Source: Micavibrio sp. UBA6212
GTDB taxonomy: Bacteria; Pseudomonadota; Alphaproteobacteria; Micavibrionales; Micavibrionaceae
Direction of reading: 5' to 3'
Assembly: GCA_002421905.1 (NCBI GenBank)
Contig: DISK01000005.1
Coordinates: 218,434-282,433 of the forward strand
Length of the DNA: 64,000 nucleotides
The notes under the pieces were generated by a model, which saw nothing but the letters and a program-made list of their open reading frames with translations, searched no databases and had not been told where the DNA came from. Shown here piece by piece: positions 52,319 through 60,612 of the stretch. Position 1 is the stretch's first letter, and each line of letters opens with the position of its first letter. The translations under genes were made by a program, and so were the position numbers.

Positions 52319-52867
52319 TTGATAAAAGGGTGTTTAGGCACAATGTTACGTTCACTTTTTCTGGTATTCTCGCTATGTGTTTTGTCTTTCGCGCTCTCTG
52401 CCTGTGAGACATACTCTCCCGTCAAGGTCAAAGATCCACAGTTGGTTGCCCAACCTGATAAGGTTTCCATGATGCTGGCTCAGGCTGCCGATCGCGCTTC
52501 GGATGCGTTGGAAACGTTGGCAGCGGTTGAGCAGAAAAGAACCCCTGAAGCCAGCGTAGCGGCTATCGGGAATGTTCCTGCCGAACTCCGTCGTGCTGTG
52601 ACGGTGAACTGGATTGGCCCAGTTGATTCAATCACCAAAATGCTGGCTGACCGCGCGGGTTACAAATTTGTAACACTTGGTGCTGTGCCGGCAACGCCTG
52701 TTGTGGTCGAGGTTAGTGTGACCAACAAACCTGTGATTGACGTTTTACGGTCGATTGGGTTGCAATTGGGTGCGCGGGCAAATGTTCATGTTGATTCATC
52801 AGCCAAACTGGTTGAATTGGGTTATTCCCCTGTAACTGGCCTTGGAGATGTTGCTCAAGGACATTGA
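52319..52867 (+). CDS. dotD: Type IVB secretion lipoprotein DotD
   Basis: DotD is an outer-membrane lipoprotein that, with DotC and DotH, forms the outer ring of the Dot/Icm channel. From TTG 52319 or ATG 52343 the product has a lipoprotein signal (MLRSLFLVFSLCVLSFALSA-Cys). The mature part has the N0-like domain of the family: AVTVNWIGPVDSITKMLADR, VVEVSVTNKPVIDVLRSIGL and LGARANVHVDSSAKLVELGY. Three GANTC sites lie in the 120 bp before it. It is followed by dotC after 61 bp. Confidence 0.88.
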   Translation: MIKGCLGTMLRSLFLVFSLCVLSFALSACETYSPVKVKDPQLVAQPDKVSMMLAQAADRASDALETLAAVEQKRTPEASVAAIGNVPAELRRAVTVNWIGPVDSITKMLADRAGYKFVTLGAVPATPVVVEVSVTNKPVIDVLRSIGLQLGARANVHVDSSAKLVELGYSPVTGLGDVAQGH

Positions 52868-52928
52868 GTAAATCGGCCAGTCCAAACGGGGAAGCTAAAA
52901 GGGTAACAATATAATCGGGATAAAGGGT

Positions 52929-53858
52929 ATGACCCAGACTTCAAACCATAGTTTACCAGTCATTGAAATGATTCGAAGCCATGTTGGATTTTCCATGTGG
53001 CGTCCTGTGGTACTGATCTGTGCGGGCGTGTTGTTATGGTCCCACTCTGCCACTGCCCAAAGTGTGGATGTTTCTCTTGAGGAAGATTCCGAAACGCGCA
53101 GCCTGAAAGTTGAAACCTCTATTCCTAAAACATTACAGGATTTGCAGGAAATTCCCGGCTATGTCGAGAAATCAGGCGAAGAGGGCCTGCCGGTTGATAT
53201 CCGTCGTGAGGCGATCAAAGAAGCGGCATTGTCATACGGCGCACGCGGAGGTCTGGCCACCAGAAGCTTTGAGATCCGTCAGGAACTTGATGTACGTGCC
53301 AGTTCCCTCGACAAGGTTTTCAATTTCCGCCAGCTTTTGATTGCGGCACCGTCCGGATTCATGATTGAGCCGCCGATTATCTCTGAATCCTTGAACTCGC
53401 TGCTGATTGAGGGTGATGGTCAATCTGCTGCCGTGTCCGATGCGATCTATCGGATTAATGAAAATGTCAAAATTGTCTCGGCTCCTAAAAATTGGAGAAC
53501 TTATCTTGAGCGTGGGTGGGGTGCAGTAGAAGATCCCCCCGAAATTCTTCGTCCCAAAAATGACGAAGAACGGGTATTCTGGCGTGAACAGGTTGAGATT
53601 GGCTGGAAAGCCGGATATGAACAAGGCAGCGAAGTTTTTGAAGAAGATCTCAATCGCCTCGCCTCGGATTTTGATGGCATGGTGCGCTACAGGAAATTGT
53701 TGGCTCAAGGAATGGTGTCCCCACCCTTTGCCCAGCAAATTGATCGTGGTGTAACCGGAGAGGCCGAAACCATGCGTATTGGTGATCGCGCCGTTGTGAT
53801 TACCGGGACTCCACAGCTCATTTCAGGATCTGAAAGATGGCAACCCGCAAGCCGGTAA
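52929..53858 (+). CDS. dotC: Type IVB secretion protein DotC
   Basis: DotC forms part of the outer-membrane Dot/Icm core. The 309-residue protein has the DotC domain: LQDLQEIPGYVEKSGEEG, EAALSYGARGGLATRSFEIR, LDKVFNFRQLLIAAPSGFMI, EPPIISESLNSLL, WGAVEDPPEILRPKNDEE and GWKAGYEQGSEVFEEDLNRL. The signal region (VVLICAGVLLWSHSATAQS) looks like a signal-peptidase I substrate; I do not see a convincing lipobox, unlike Legionella DotC. Its 3' end overlaps dotB by 22 bp. Confidence 0.92.
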   Translation: MTQTSNHSLPVIEMIRSHVGFSMWRPVVLICAGVLLWSHSATAQSVDVSLEEDSETRSLKVETSIPKTLQDLQEIPGYVEKSGEEGLPVDIRREAIKEAALSYGARGGLATRSFEIRQELDVRASSLDKVFNFRQLLIAAPSGFMIEPPIISESLNSLLIEGDGQSAAVSDAIYRINENVKIVSAPKNWRTYLERGWGAVEDPPEILRPKNDEERVFWREQVEIGWKAGYEQGSEVFEEDLNRLASDFDGMVRYRKLLAQGMVSPPFAQQIDRGVTGEAETMRIGDRAVVITGTPQLISGSERWQPASR

Positions 53859-54997
53859 GTCTGGTCAAAGGGGATCAAACCCTTGTTGAAACTTGGCCAG
53901 ATGAACCACATCGTTTTTCCGAAGAACATGTTGACCCGTTTTTGCTCTTTTGTGTGAAAAAGGGCGCATCGGATATTTCTATCCAGACTGATCGCCCGGT
54001 TTATACCGAGGTGCACGGAATTCTATACCCTTCGACCTATCGGCCTCTTGATGCGGCGGACATGAATGCGTTTCTGACCAAGATCTATGGGCCTGATGCG
54101 TCTGCTCGTCTCGCTTCGGCTAAGGATCTGGATATATCTTACGAAATCCGTCCTGATCGGTACTCCCGCTCTCGTTTTCGTGTCAATATCACGGCAATTC
54201 TGGCGCGTGGCCGCGATGCGGCACAAATCACGATGCGCGTGATGCCTGCGGAACCGCCGCGTATGGAAGATTTGAATATCGAAAAACCTATCATCGACAA
54301 TTGGGCCCCTCGTCAGGGAATGGTTGTTATTACCGGCCCGACGGGTTCGGGGAAAACAACTTTGCTGGCCGCTGGAAACCGGATGATGATGGAACGTCCG
54401 CAAGGGTGCGGAAAAATGCTGACCTATGAGTCGCCAATCGAATTTACCTACGATACAATTCATTCGCCCCGCTCTTTGGTTTCTCAAACTGAAATCCCGA
54501 GACACTTGCCGGATTTTGCGGGTGGGGTGCGGAACGCTTTGCGCCGGAAGCCACAGATTATTCTGGTGGGAGAAGCCCGTGACCGCGAAACGATTTCGGC
54601 GGCAATCGAAGCTGCACAAACGGGTCATGCTGTTTATACAACAACACACACCACTGGTGTGGCCTCTACCATTCGCCGTATGATTTCGGCTTTTGAGAAT
54701 GAAGAGCGTGCAGAGCGGGCCTATGCTTTAATGGAAACAATGCGCATGATTGTGACGCAGGCTCTGGTGCCGAAAGTCAGCGGGGGGCGGATCGGGGTCA
54801 GAGAATGGATGATCTTCCCAGACGAAGTTCGGGAAAAATTGCTGGATATGGATTTTTCACAATGGAGTGTTGAAATCCAGCGGATGATTCCGTTCTATGG
54901 GCAAACCATGAGCAAATCAGCGACCATGATTTTTGAAAAAGGTCTGATTGAAAAACGCTACTATCTCTTGCTGACCGCGGGTGGCGGGGCAGGATAA
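53837..54997 (+). CDS. dotB: Type IVB secretion ATPase DotB
   Basis: DotB is the hexameric VirB11/PilT-like ATPase of type IVB systems. The 386-residue sequence has an N-domain (about 30-145, VKKGASDISIQTDRPVYTEV), Walker A ITGPTGSGKTTLLAAGN (about 165-175), the Asp/His boxes (LTYESPIEFTYDTIHSPRSL, PQIILVGEARDRETISAAIE) and VYTTTHTTGVASTIRRM. The YESPIEF motif is characteristic of the DotB/TraJ branch rather than PilT. Genes upstream and downstream are dotC and icmT. Confidence 0.95.
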   Translation: MATRKPVSLVKGDQTLVETWPDEPHRFSEEHVDPFLLFCVKKGASDISIQTDRPVYTEVHGILYPSTYRPLDAADMNAFLTKIYGPDASARLASAKDLDISYEIRPDRYSRSRFRVNITAILARGRDAAQITMRVMPAEPPRMEDLNIEKPIIDNWAPRQGMVVITGPTGSGKTTLLAAGNRMMMERPQGCGKMLTYESPIEFTYDTIHSPRSLVSQTEIPRHLPDFAGGVRNALRRKPQIILVGEARDRETISAAIEAAQTGHAVYTTTHTTGVASTIRRMISAFENEERAERAYALMETMRMIVTQALVPKVSGGRIGVREWMIFPDEVREKLLDMDFSQWSVEIQRMIPFYGQTMSKSATMIFEKGLIEKRYYLLLTAGGGAG

Positions 54998-55041
54998 TAC
55001 TTATTAACCTTCTTGACAGGAATTAGGATTAAACTGGGATA

Positions 55042-55344
55042 ATGGCCAACCAGATTTCAGATATGCAGGAACAGGTGAATTGGCATTGGAGAAATTCAAT
55101 GCGCCCGGTTCGTTTTCTTGGGTTTGATGCGCGAGCGATTATTCCATTTTGTATCTTGCTGTTTTACGCACGTATCTCGACGTTGATTATTTGCTTCATC
55201 GTGACGATTTTCTTTTGGCTACTCGAGAAGAAGGGGCTGACTTTCCCCGCGGCGTTAAGATCCAGCCGTCTATTTATATTTGGTAATTATCGCCCCGGCC
55301 TGACTAAATTCAGGCATCGCAAACTGAAGGATTTCGGACGATAA
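55042..55344 (+). CDS. icmT: Type IVB secretion membrane protein IcmT
   Basis: IcmT is a small inner-membrane component of Dot/Icm systems. The 100-residue protein has the family features NWHWRNSMRPVRFLGFDARA (about 13-33), one or two hydrophobic segments (IIPFCILLFYARISTLIICF then IVTIFFWLLEK) and a basic C-terminus with GLTFPAALRSSRLFIFGNYR. It follows dotB by 44 bp. Confidence 0.88.
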   Translation: MANQISDMQEQVNWHWRNSMRPVRFLGFDARAIIPFCILLFYARISTLIICFIVTIFFWLLEKKGLTFPAALRSSRLFIFGNYRPGLTKFRHRKLKDFGR

Positions 55345-55536
55345 TCCGCACCGGTTTGTATTGCCCAGCGTATTATGCTGCAACCTTTCGATAAATTTTC
55401 CAATCTTTCTCTCCGAATTAACAGATTGTTTCTTGAGTTTTTTTTAGGCGAACCGTATGTTAGGGGAACTATGACATTTCGGCAAAATCACCTTGCCGTT
55501 ATTTGGTTTTTATTGTCAGGGTAAGTGGAGATATTT

Positions 55537-56586
55537 ATGCTATTGAAAAATATAATCTTTTCGTCTTTTGTATTGGCAGGATTGACCCTGACGCCTGTGG
55601 TTGCCCAAGCCGGATTTGACTGGACACCATCCCCCAAGAAGGCTGAAAGCCCCACAATGCAAACGGGAAATGCAGCGATTGACCAACCCGAAACTGGCCC
55701 TTTGACCCCTGATCTGGATATGGCAGAAGTGCCGCAGTCGGTTCCTGTTGGGGATGTGGATTCCCAGTCTTTGCCTCCTCCGGGCACCTTCGCGACAGAA
55801 CAGGAATCTCAGGAAACCCAAGTGGCACTTACAGCAGACGCCCCTGACCAGACCGCTACGCCAGTTGTTCTGACCAACGATAAGAATGAAATGAATGATG
55901 TTGCCGTACAGGATGTTCCAGTACAAGCGCCTGTGCAAACAGCATCTGCTGCAGACGCCCCACTCGAAACCTATGAGGGATTTGGCAAGGACTTATCATT
56001 GGTTTTGGCATTGAGGGAGATCGTTCCGGCGCAATATGCCTATTCATTTTCTGATCCATCTTACGCAGGCCTGACAGTGTCTTGGCGTGGAGGAAAGCTT
56101 TGGCAGGATGTCTTGAATGATGCTCTGGCTGCCCACCAACTAACGTCTTTTCTGGAAGGTCAGGCCATAGTAATTTCTCCGGTTTCTTACCAACCACGAG
56201 AGGCACAGGCTGCGCCGGTAGGACAAATTTCAACATCAGCAGAAATGCCCGCAGGCGCACCGGTAGCGATTACTCCTGCCGCCGAAACAAAGTCTGCTCC
56301 TGCACCGATTGTTCCGGTTATCGAGGGAAATCTGGTCAAAGACTGGACTGCCCGTCCCGGATATACTCTGAAAGAGGTTATGGAAGACTGGGGTAAAGTT
56401 GCCAAGGTTGATGTGGAATGGAGTAGTCCATATGATTACCCGATTAATAACGCCTTTCTTTTTAAGGGAACCTACGAAGAGGCTGTGAAAGGCCTGCTCT
56501 CACAATATTCCCGTGAGACGCCCCGCCCTCGCGGGCGCTTGTATCCGAACTTGCCTGAAGGGCCGTCAGTTTTGATGATCAATTAA
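55537..56586 (+). CDS. TcpQ-like periplasmic protein of the type IVB locus
   Basis: ATG 55537, preceded by GTGGAG, gives 349 residues with a signal peptide (MLLKNIIFSSFVLAGLTLTP). A Pro/Gln/Thr-rich linker runs to about residue 140. Two related domains follow: first FGKDLSLVLALREIVPAQYA to EGQAIVISPVSYQ, then after a Pro-rich spacer YTLKEVMEDWGKVAKVDVEW to PEGPSVLMIN. Both resemble the TcpQ / secretin N-type fold that binds outer-membrane ring proteins. It may stand in for DotK- or PilL-like accessory factors. The assignment to the system is from context. Confidence 0.7.
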   Translation: MLLKNIIFSSFVLAGLTLTPVVAQAGFDWTPSPKKAESPTMQTGNAAIDQPETGPLTPDLDMAEVPQSVPVGDVDSQSLPPPGTFATEQESQETQVALTADAPDQTATPVVLTNDKNEMNDVAVQDVPVQAPVQTASAADAPLETYEGFGKDLSLVLALREIVPAQYAYSFSDPSYAGLTVSWRGGKLWQDVLNDALAAHQLTSFLEGQAIVISPVSYQPREAQAAPVGQISTSAEMPAGAPVAITPAAETKSAPAPIVPVIEGNLVKDWTARPGYTLKEVMEDWGKVAKVDVEWSSPYDYPINNAFLFKGTYEEAVKGLLSQYSRETPRPRGRLYPNLPEGPSVLMIN

Positions 56587-56613
56587 TCAGCCCTATAAGC
56601 TTGTAAGGACGAT

Positions 56614-56640
56614 CGAGCCCCTTCGGGCTCGTTTGTTTTT
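56614..56640 (+). terminator. Rho-independent terminator closing the type IVB module
   Basis: CGAGCCC (56614-56620) pairs with GGGCTCG (56625-56631) around a CTTC loop, followed by TTTGTTTTTT. It ends the preceding operon before the rplJ promoter. Confidence 0.92.
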
Positions 56641-56664
56641 TGGAAAAGAGTTTGGCAAAAAAAC

Positions 56665-56693
56665 TTGACGGCCTGAGGTTTATCCCCTATAAC
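56665..56693 (+). promoter_or_regulatory. Sigma70-type promoter of rplJL
   Basis: TTGACG (56665-56670) and TATAAC (56688-56693) are separated by exactly 17 bp. The promoter lies about 200 bp upstream of rplJ, leaving a long leader. Confidence 0.75.
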
Positions 56694-56837
56694 CCCAGCA
56701 TTCCTGTCCAAGACTACAGGTTTTCCGCGTCATTTTTGACTAGGAAAATAAAGGGGAACCACCTGTATAGATAGGCCGATCATGATTTCATCTTTTGTGA
56801 AGGAGATGTGTCTGTTTGGTTTTATCAGGTTTTTGGG

Positions 56838-56866
56838 TAGGCGGCTTTTTATAAGCCGCTTTTTTA
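56838..56866 (+). promoter_or_regulatory. rplJ leader attenuator-like hairpin
   Basis: GCGGCTT (56841-56847) pairs with AAGCCGC (56853-56859), directly followed by a run of T (56860-56866). It is a terminator-shaped hairpin inside the rplJ leader 27 bp before the gene. In bacteria L10 leaders are bound by L10-L7/L12, so an attenuator or autoregulatory site is likely. Confidence 0.65.
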
Positions 56867-56892
56867 TTGGTAAAACACGAAGGAGGTACGCG

Positions 56893-57384
56893 ATGGATCG
56901 CGCACAAAAACAGACAGAAGTTGAGGTTATCAAATCAACTCTCGAAGCATCCGAGATCGTGATCGTCAGCCATAATACCGGCATGACCGTGGCACAAGTG
57001 ACCGAATTGCGTAAAGGTCTGCGTGCAAACGGGGCCCGTTATAAAGTAAACAAAAATACTTTGGCCAAGATCGCTATCAAAGGAACCAAATATGAAGGAA
57101 TTGCCGACCTGCTTTCAGGCCCGACAGCTCTTTCAACCACGACTGAAGAACCTTTGGTTGTTGCTAAAACCGTTTATGAATTTGCCAAAAAATTTGATGG
57201 CAAGCTCGTGATTATGGGCGGTTACTTTGGTGACGTGAAACTGGACGCTGCGGCCGTTGAAAAATTGGCAAAATTGCCAACCCTCAACGAAATTCGCGGT
57301 ACCTTGGTTGGCCTGTTGCAAGCTCCGGCTGCACAACTGGCTCGTTTGGCTCAGGCATATGCCGACAAACCGACCGAAGCTTAA
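56893..57384 (+). CDS. rplJ: 50S ribosomal protein L10
   Basis: L10 anchors L7/L12 dimers to the ribosome stalk. ATG 56893 with AAGGAGG upstream gives 163 residues beginning MDRAQKQTEVEVIKSTLEAS. Conserved parts are MTVAQVTELRKGLRANGARY, KVNKNTLAKIAIKGT, and the C-terminal L12-binding helix LLQAPAAQLARLAQAYADK. An upstream in-frame extension covers the leader hairpin and is rejected. rplA and rplK, usually just upstream, are absent; the type IVB module is there instead. Confidence 0.96.
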   Translation: MDRAQKQTEVEVIKSTLEASEIVIVSHNTGMTVAQVTELRKGLRANGARYKVNKNTLAKIAIKGTKYEGIADLLSGPTALSTTTEEPLVVAKTVYEFAKKFDGKLVIMGGYFGDVKLDAAAVEKLAKLPTLNEIRGTLVGLLQAPAAQLARLAQAYADKPTEA

Positions 57385-57434
57385 TTTTTATTATTATTTA
57401 TAGCTAATTATTTTATTAAAAGGAGACTTAAATT

Positions 57435-57797
57435 ATGGCTGCTAACTTGGAAAAAATCGTAGAAGACCTCTCTGCTTTGACAGTGATCGAAGCTGCTGAT
57501 CTGGCAAAATTGCTTGAAGAAAAATGGGGCGTATCTGCTGCTGCTCCTGTTGCTGCTGCCGCTGCTGCTGCACCAGTAGAAGAAAAAGACAGCTTTGATA
57601 TCGTTCTTGAAGCTGCTGGCGACAACAAAATCGGCGTGATTAAAGTTGTTCGTGAAATCACCGGTCTGGGCTTGAAAGAAGCAAAAGATCTGGTTGAAGG
57701 CGCACCTAAGCCAGTTAAAGAAGGCGCAGCAAAAGCTGAAGCTGAAGAAATCAAGAAAAAACTCGAAACTGCAGGCGCGAAAGTCGCTCTTAAGTAA
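57435..57797 (+). CDS. rplL: 50S ribosomal protein L7/L12
   Basis: L7/L12 forms the stalk that recruits translation GTPases. The 120-residue protein has the N-terminal dimerisation part (NLEKIVEDLSALTVIEAADL), the Ala-rich hinge (AAPVAAAAAAAP) and the C-terminal domain with NKIGVIKVVREITGLGLKEA and GAKVALK. AGGAG precedes it. It lies 50 bp after rplJ. Confidence 0.97.
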   Translation: MAANLEKIVEDLSALTVIEAADLAKLLEEKWGVSAAAPVAAAAAAAPVEEKDSFDIVLEAAGDNKIGVIKVVREITGLGLKEAKDLVEGAPKPVKEGAAKAEAEEIKKKLETAGAKVALK

Positions 57798-57822
57798 TTT
57801 CGAGATTCTCTCTGAATTCCCA

Positions 57823-57850
57823 AACACCCCCGATCTCGGGGGTGTTTTTT
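57823..57850 (+). terminator. Rho-independent terminator after rplL
   Basis: AACACCCCCGA pairs with TCGGGGGTGTT around a TC loop (57823-57846), followed by TTTT. It would separate rplL transcription from anything downstream, including rpoB. Confidence 0.9.
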
Positions 57851-57899
57851 AATTGGGCTTAACCTTTTGGTATGATCTGGCCTGATAGAATGACCTGTT

Positions 57900-58994
57900 A
57901 TGAGAGTAATCCAGACATATCAGGCCAACAGGGATGCTTTTTGCAAAAAGGCTTTCCAATGCGGCGCCCGGCTTTATCATCTGCCGTATGCCGGAAGCGC
58001 CGACCCTGATCTGGCGACAGACATCGCGGTTCTGGGAGATGATGATGCGGAAAATGTTATTGCGATTTCATCTGGCCTTCATGGTGTGGAATTGCCTGCC
58101 GGATCTCTTGTGCAGCAAATCGCCCTTGATAAAATCAAAGACCGGCATTTCAAGACCACAAAATTTGTTTTTGTGCATGCTCTCAATCCGTATGGGGCAA
58201 AATATAGTCTGCGCACCGATCGGGGAGAAGGACCCTCGCGCAATATTGACCCTGCACGAAATTTTCTGGACTTTGCCTCACCCGACTTTATTGCGACATC
58301 TGCCAATCCGGCAATTGCCTCGGCGTTCGATAAAGCCAGCCTGTCCAATTCGTCCTTAAGTATGATGTGGGCACGGTTGCTTTATACGGCCTTTATCGAA
58401 CAGGGACAAAGTACCTTCAAACGCAATTTTGTGCGCGGCCAATATACCGACCCATCGTTGCCTTATTACGGCGGAGACACGGCCTGCTTTACCAGACTGA
58501 CATGGGAGCATATTGTCCGCCATGAAATCCTGAAGCCCGCAGCCAGAAAAATCTATCATTTTGATTGCCATACTGGCGACGGCCCTTTCGGAGTTCTCCA
58601 GCTATATTTATGTGCCAAGGCGGGCAAACACACTAGGCAACTGGCTGAAAAACTCACAACCCCTGAAAAAATCAAAACCACCGATGACTATTTCGCACAG
58701 GTTACAGGGGATATCGGTGATTACTGGGCATCATTCGATGTGCCCGAAGGCACACAGATTTATCCCATCACATTGGAATTTGGCACAACTCAAGCCCGTG
58801 TTTCCGGGATTGACGTTCTGGGTGCAATCCTCAACCGCACGCTGCTGTCTGAAAAATATAATGATGATCATCCTCAAAAAGACCAGATCATCCAGAAAAT
58901 GTGCACGGCCTTCACTCCAACCCAAAAGGAATGGTCAGACGTGGTGATGAACCAGTCCCATGATATTTGGGAAAGGTTCCTGACATTGGAATAA
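57900..58994 (+). CDS. DUF2817 (M14 zinc carboxypeptidase-like) protein
   Basis: The 364-residue protein is of the DUF2817 group of M14-like metallopeptidases and lacks a signal peptide. The zinc motif HxxE is in AISSGLHGVELPAGSLVQQ (about 58-62), the substrate Arg/Asn region in NIDPARNFLDF, the third ligand in IYHFDCHTGDGPFG (about 222) and the catalytic Glu in YPITLEFGTTQAR (about 290). It is probably a cytosolic peptidase or amidohydrolase of unknown substrate. It interrupts the usual rplL-rpoB order, and part of its 3' half is copied as a scar at 59918-59972. Confidence 0.85.
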   Translation: MRVIQTYQANRDAFCKKAFQCGARLYHLPYAGSADPDLATDIAVLGDDDAENVIAISSGLHGVELPAGSLVQQIALDKIKDRHFKTTKFVFVHALNPYGAKYSLRTDRGEGPSRNIDPARNFLDFASPDFIATSANPAIASAFDKASLSNSSLSMMWARLLYTAFIEQGQSTFKRNFVRGQYTDPSLPYYGGDTACFTRLTWEHIVRHEILKPAARKIYHFDCHTGDGPFGVLQLYLCAKAGKHTRQLAEKLTTPEKIKTTDDYFAQVTGDIGDYWASFDVPEGTQIYPITLEFGTTQARVSGIDVLGAILNRTLLSEKYNDDHPQKDQIIQKMCTAFTPTQKEWSDVVMNQSHDIWERFLTLE

Positions 58995-59097
58995 TCTGTG
59001 CTCTTACCTCGTCTTTTGGTCTTCGAACTCAGTTCGTTCCTCGAATTTTTTTCTTTTTCCGCGCCAATATTTTCCAGAATCATATGTTGTAATCAAC

Positions 59098-59130
59098 AAA
59101 AATCCCTGTCGGACTCCGGACAGGGATTTT
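59098..59130. terminator. Bidirectional terminator hairpin
   Basis: AAAATCCCTGTC and GACAGGGATTTT pair around a short loop (59098-59130), with A-rich and T-rich edges on both sides. It lies between the convergent DUF2817 gene and the unknown membrane protein gene. Confidence 0.85.
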
Positions 59131-59157
59131 AGAAACCGTCGCGTACGTTCTCAAACT

Positions 59158-59805
59158 CTAACCCAAATCGTTATGACGAGTGAGCTCTCTTCGCTTAAAA
59201 ATTTCTTCGCGGCATGTATCTGCATTCTCTGAGGCGATTGCCGGTCCTACAAAATCTTTAACGGCCCATTTGGCTTTAAGATTATGAAGGGCTTGCGAAG
59301 CTCTATACATCGCATAAAAATGGGCGATACCAAGACAAAGTGCCCCGCTAACAGCTAGAGTGCTGGTTGAAGCTGCTGTGGTTCCTATTTCAGGAATACT
59401 GAGATCCTGCCGGCCATTTTGTTGCTCGATTAGAGTATGTGTGGTGATACTCGAAACTGCCGCCACCCCACCTGATATCAAAAAGGCTTGGCGAACCGGA
59501 CGGCTGCTGGACATCCGGGAAATATCCTCCCCATCCTCGTCTGCCAAACGCAATTCTTGCCTATATTTATTACCATAATCAACAGCAGCAATTGAGGCAA
59601 ATCTCGACTTGAAAGATGTCAACTGATCAATTGTCAAATCTCTAACATTAATCGGGTTGTTTCGGCCATCCAACAGGGGTGTTCCAGCCTTGAATCCTTC
59701 TTTTGGGCCAATACTGACCAATATGCCAGCTTTTGAATACTGTTCAGCCAACAAAACCGCACTTTTTTCATAAACTTGCTCAGGAAATCTCTCACGTCTT
59801 GCCAT
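59158..59805 (-). CDS. Unknown membrane protein with cytosolic N-domain
   Basis: The 215-residue protein begins MARRERFPEQVYEKSAVLLA. The N-terminal part (to about 110) is soluble and charged (LTIDQLTSFKSRFASIAAVD, RLADEDGEDISRM). Two hydrophobic segments follow (about 111-125, FLISGGVAAVSSITT, and about 145-165, STLAVSGALCLGIAHFYAMY), and a basic C-tail. No family is recognised. It stands opposite to the surrounding rpl/rpo genes in an inserted segment. Confidence 0.6.
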   Translation of the reverse strand: MARRERFPEQVYEKSAVLLAEQYSKAGILVSIGPKEGFKAGTPLLDGRNNPINVRDLTIDQLTSFKSRFASIAAVDYGNKYRQELRLADEDGEDISRMSSSRPVRQAFLISGGVAAVSSITTHTLIEQQNGRQDLSIPEIGTTAASTSTLAVSGALCLGIAHFYAMYRASQALHNLKAKWAVKDFVGPAIASENADTCREEIFKRRELTRHNDLG

Positions 59806-59917
59806 ATCTTCATCCTCTCATAAAGTGTCAAGTTAAGGCATAGTCCATCATATTTAATATTATGTCAATAAAATTCGTGTCGAAATTTGAACAGGAGTCT
59901 TAAAGAACCTTAAGAGC

Positions 59918-59972
59918 CTGGCTGAAAAACTCAAAACCACCGATGGCTATTTCGCACAGGTTACAGGGGATA
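59918..59972 (+). pseudogene. 55-bp scar copied from the DUF2817 gene
   Basis: CTGGCTGAAAAACTC (59918-59932) followed by AAAACCACCGATGGCTATTT and onward to 59972 matches 58641-58655 plus 58674-58713 of the DUF2817 gene. It has one mismatch (G for A) and an 18-bp in-frame deletion. It is too short to be functional and marks an old duplication or recombination. Confidence 0.8.
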
Positions 59973-59989
59973 GGGGAATCCATTTCTGT

Positions 59990-60324
59990 CTGGATTGCTT
60001 CGTCACGGAGTTCCTCGCAATGACGAGGTTTTGTTTTTAGACACAAAGACACCAAGAGTTCGTCATTGCGAGCGACAGCGAAGCAATCCAGTTAATATTA
60101 TTTCTGGATCGCCACGCGTCTTTCAGCCGCTCGCGATGACGAGTAAGAATGACCTCTCTGTGGACTCTGTGCGGTCTCTGTGGCCTCTGCGTGAGGGTAT
60201 TTCTCTGGATTGGTCAAGGTCATGCATATGAAAGTCGTTCACGCGAAGATCGCAAAGAAGACGCCATGGGCGCGAAGGGGTTTTGCCTCTGCCCGTCATT
60301 GCGAGCGGTAGCGAGGCAATCCAG
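59990..60324. repeat. Cluster of four palindromic CGTCATTGCGAG-type repeats
   Basis: Copies lie at 59990-60026 (reverse), 60061-60091 (forward), 60104-60142 (reverse) and 60294-60324 (forward). The consensus is CGTCATTGCGAGCG, then AGCGAAGCAATCCAG. Adjacent opposite copies form large inverted repeats. This resembles dispersed REP/MITE-like elements known from many bacteria. Confidence 0.8.
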
Positions 60325-60426
60325 CTAATGACAGGTGGGGAGGACAGGTGGGCTAAATAATTACTTTAGCGAGCAAATCTCAAAAATCAGTATTCTGTAA
60401 ATAAAGAAATTCTTTACAAATTCTGA

Positions 60427-60612
60427 AATTTTCTCTGGACAGGCCCGAATCAATCAGCTAAAACCCACTACCCAACAGAAGAACGTGAGTTTTCTGTTGT
60501 GTTTTATTTGCGGACCCATAAGGAAAAAGTCGAGTTTCATTCAAGTATTGTCTCATGCGATCATCTGGCAACCCGCAAGGCCATGTATGACGCAAGAGGA
60601 CGGGTCGAATGA
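60427..60612 (+). pseudogene. Possible 3' remnant of a lost gene
   Basis: A frame open from after TGA 60424 to TGA 60610 encodes 61 residues with coding-like composition (THYPTEEREFSVVFYLRTHK, then VEFHSSIVSCDHLATRKAMY). It has no good start codon or ribosome site before the final ATG, so it looks like the C-terminus of a deleted gene. No family is recognised. Confidence 0.3.

Noticed and set aside
56782..56892. Longer L10 start
   Set aside because: The extension covers the leader hairpin and T-run; AAGGAGG and homology support ATG 56893.
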